Source of the DNA: an uncultured Sphingomonas sp.
GTDB taxonomy: Bacteria; Pseudomonadota; Alphaproteobacteria; Sphingomonadales; Sphingomonadaceae
Length of the DNA: 32,563 nt
Direction of reading: 5' to 3'
Assembly: GCA_902806275.1 (NCBI GenBank)
Contig: CADCVY010000007.1
Location: 1-32,563, forward strand
In this document: piece after piece, positions 31,446 to 32,563 of the stretch
Position numbering within the stretch: position 1 is the first letter of the stretch
Layout of the letters: each line of letters begins with the position of its first letter
Notes under the pieces: generated by a model
What the model saw: only the letters and a program-made list of their open reading frames with translations
The model's database searches: none
What the model was told of the DNA's origin: nothing
Program-made: the position numbers and the translations under genes

Positions 31446-32563
31446 CTACTGGCATGCCAGGCACTCGTCGTAGTCGGTGGTGGGGGCGAGCTGGATTTCC
31501 TTGAGCTCGGGCGTGTTGTCGGCCTCGACGCCACCGGCAAAACCGGCGCGCTGAACCGACTTGGAGCGGAGGTAATAAAGCGACTTGATGCCGAGCTCCC
31601 AGGCGCGGAAGTGGAGCATCATCAGATCCCACTTATCGACGTCGGCGGGGATGAACAGGTTGAGGCTCTGCGCCTGGTCGATGAACGGCGTGCGGTCGGC
31701 CGAGAGCTCGAGCAGCCAGCGCTGGTCGATCTCGAAGCTGGTCTTGAACACGTCCTTTTCTTCCTGAGTGAGGAAGTCGAGGTGCTGGACCGAGCCGCCC
31801 TGCTCGAGAATTGAGTTCCAGACGTTGGCGCTGTCCTTGGACTTCTCGACCAGCAGCCGCTCGAGATACGGGTTCTTGATCGAGAAGGAGCCCGACAGCG
31901 TCTTGTGCGTGTAGATGTTGCCGGGGATCGGCTCGATGCAGGCCGAGGTGCCGCCGGCGATGATCGAGATCGACGCGGTCGGCGCGATCGCCATCTTGCA
32001 ACTGAACCGCTCCATCACGCCCATGTCGGCGGCGTCGGGACAGGGGCCGCGCTCATTGGCGAGCATCATCGAGGCTTCATCGACCTGGGCGCGGATGTGC
32101 TTGAAGATGCGCAGGTTCCACGACTTCGCCATGGCGCCCTCGAAGGGGATGTTGCGAGCCTGGAGGAAGGAGTGGAAGCCCATCACGCCGAGGCCGACCG
32201 AGCGCTCGCGTTCGGCGCTGTACTTGGCGCGCGCCATCTCGTCGGGGGCGCGGGCGATATAGTCGCTGAGCACATTGTCGAGGAAGCGCATGATGTCCTC
32301 GATGAACTGCTTGTCGCCGTTCCATTGATCCCAGGTCTCTAGGTTCAGGGACGACAGGCAGCACACGGCGGTGCGGTCGGCGCCAAGATGGTCCTTGCCG
32401 GTCGGCAAGGTGATCTCCGAACACAGGTTGGAGGTGGTGACCTTGAGGCCGAGGTCGCGGTGGTGCTTGGGCATCGACCGGTTCACCTGGTCGATAAAGA
32501 TGATGTACGGCTCGCCAGTCGCCAAACGGGTCTCGACCAGCTTCTGGAACAGCGAGCGGGCGT
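31446..32563 (-). CDS. nrdA: Ribonucleotide reductase large subunit, class I alpha (C-terminal part)
   Basis: The frame is open to the window end, so only the last 371 residues are seen. They contain the active-site block NLCSEITLPT (Asn, Cys and Glu of the catalytic triad), the partner cysteine in AVCCLSSLNL, the substrate loop PTASISIIAGGTSACIEPI, and the C-terminal redox pair YDECLACQ. It reduces ribonucleoside diphosphates with the radical from NrdB. The N-terminal ATP-cone cannot be checked. It is 154 bp upstream of the small membrane-protein gene and about 416 bp upstream of nrdB. Confidence 0.95.
   Translation of the reverse strand, partial: ARSLFQKLVETRLATGEPYIIFIDQVNRSMPKHHRDLGLKVTTSNLCSEITLPTGKDHLGADRTAVCCLSSLNLETWDQWNGDKQFIEDIMRFLDNVLSDYIARAPDEMARAKYSAERERSVGLGVMGFHSFLQARNIPFEGAMAKSWNLRIFKHIRAQVDEASMMLANERGPCPDAADMGVMERFSCKMAIAPTASISIIAGGTSACIEPIPGNIYTHKTLSGSFSIKNPYLERLLVEKSKDSANVWNSILEQGGSVQHLDFLTQEEKDVFKTSFEIDQRWLLELSADRTPFIDQAQSLNLFIPADVDKWDLMMLHFRAWELGIKSLYYLRSKSVQRAGFAGGVEADNTPELKEIQLAPTTDYDECLACQ

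Noticed and set aside
1-32563. Prophage, insertion sequence, CRISPR array, tRNA or rRNA
   Set aside because: No transposase, integrase, spaced repeats, cloverleaf or rRNA-like stretch was seen; the genes form ordinary chromosomal operons.

Overview
This is a gene-dense, high-GC chromosomal window with no phage, transposase, CRISPR array, rRNA or tRNA that I can see. Several things point to an alphaproteobacterium, most likely of the Sphingomonadales: a giant (about 1,545 residue) NAD-glutamate dehydrogenase, the lgt / MidA-type methyltransferase / pgeF chain, a PHB-type acetoacetyl-CoA reductase, an RHH_4 protein, DUF4019, DUF2171 and KTSC proteins, and one EcfG-like general stress promoter. 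The assignment is inference from gene content and order.

Layout. 1-6680 (+): the 3' part of a PAS-like protein, NAD-glutamate dehydrogenase, and an ATP-grasp ligase almost abutting it. 6654-8542: a ribbon-helix-helix protein (-), a short relic of an acetoacetyl-CoA reductase 3' end (-), a membrane-anchored LuxR/DUF4019 regulator (+), then the intact reductase phaB (-). 8573-13415 (-): acyl-CoA synthetase, an aldehyde-oxidase-like molybdenum hydroxylase large subunit and ferrochelatase, joined by ATGA overlaps and leading into phaB. 13488-16625 (+): lgt, MidA-type methyltransferase, GNAT acetyltransferase and pgeF, each overlapping the next. 16674-18891 (+): a cystathionine gamma-synthase-family PLP enzyme and a membrane J-domain protein.

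18914-25003 is a divergent lipid-looking locus. On the minus strand, a CDP-alcohol phosphotransferase, a nucleotidyltransferase and a HAD-IB phosphatase are tightly coupled. On the plus strand, an Mla-type lipid transporter (permease, ATPase, MCE protein, lipoprotein) is tightly coupled. Together they suggest synthesis of a polar head-group compound or lipid next to envelope lipid transport.

25011-29701 holds aminopeptidase N (-), then small envelope or stress-type proteins: DUF2171, a one-helix membrane protein, a secreted Arg/Asp/His-rich protein and a membrane-anchored nuclease-fold protein that has lost its catalytic residues. 29763-32563 (-) is a class I ribonucleotide reductase locus: nrdA (cut by the window end), a REP-like palindromic element, a 70-residue membrane protein, nrdB and a KTSC-domain protein.

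The items most worth a second look are the duplicated phaB tail flanking the LuxR/DUF4019 gene, the molybdenum hydroxylase that lacks its expected catalytic glutamate and has no iron-sulfur partner, the CDP-alcohol/nucleotidyltransferase/phosphatase trio, and the degenerate nuclease-fold membrane protein.
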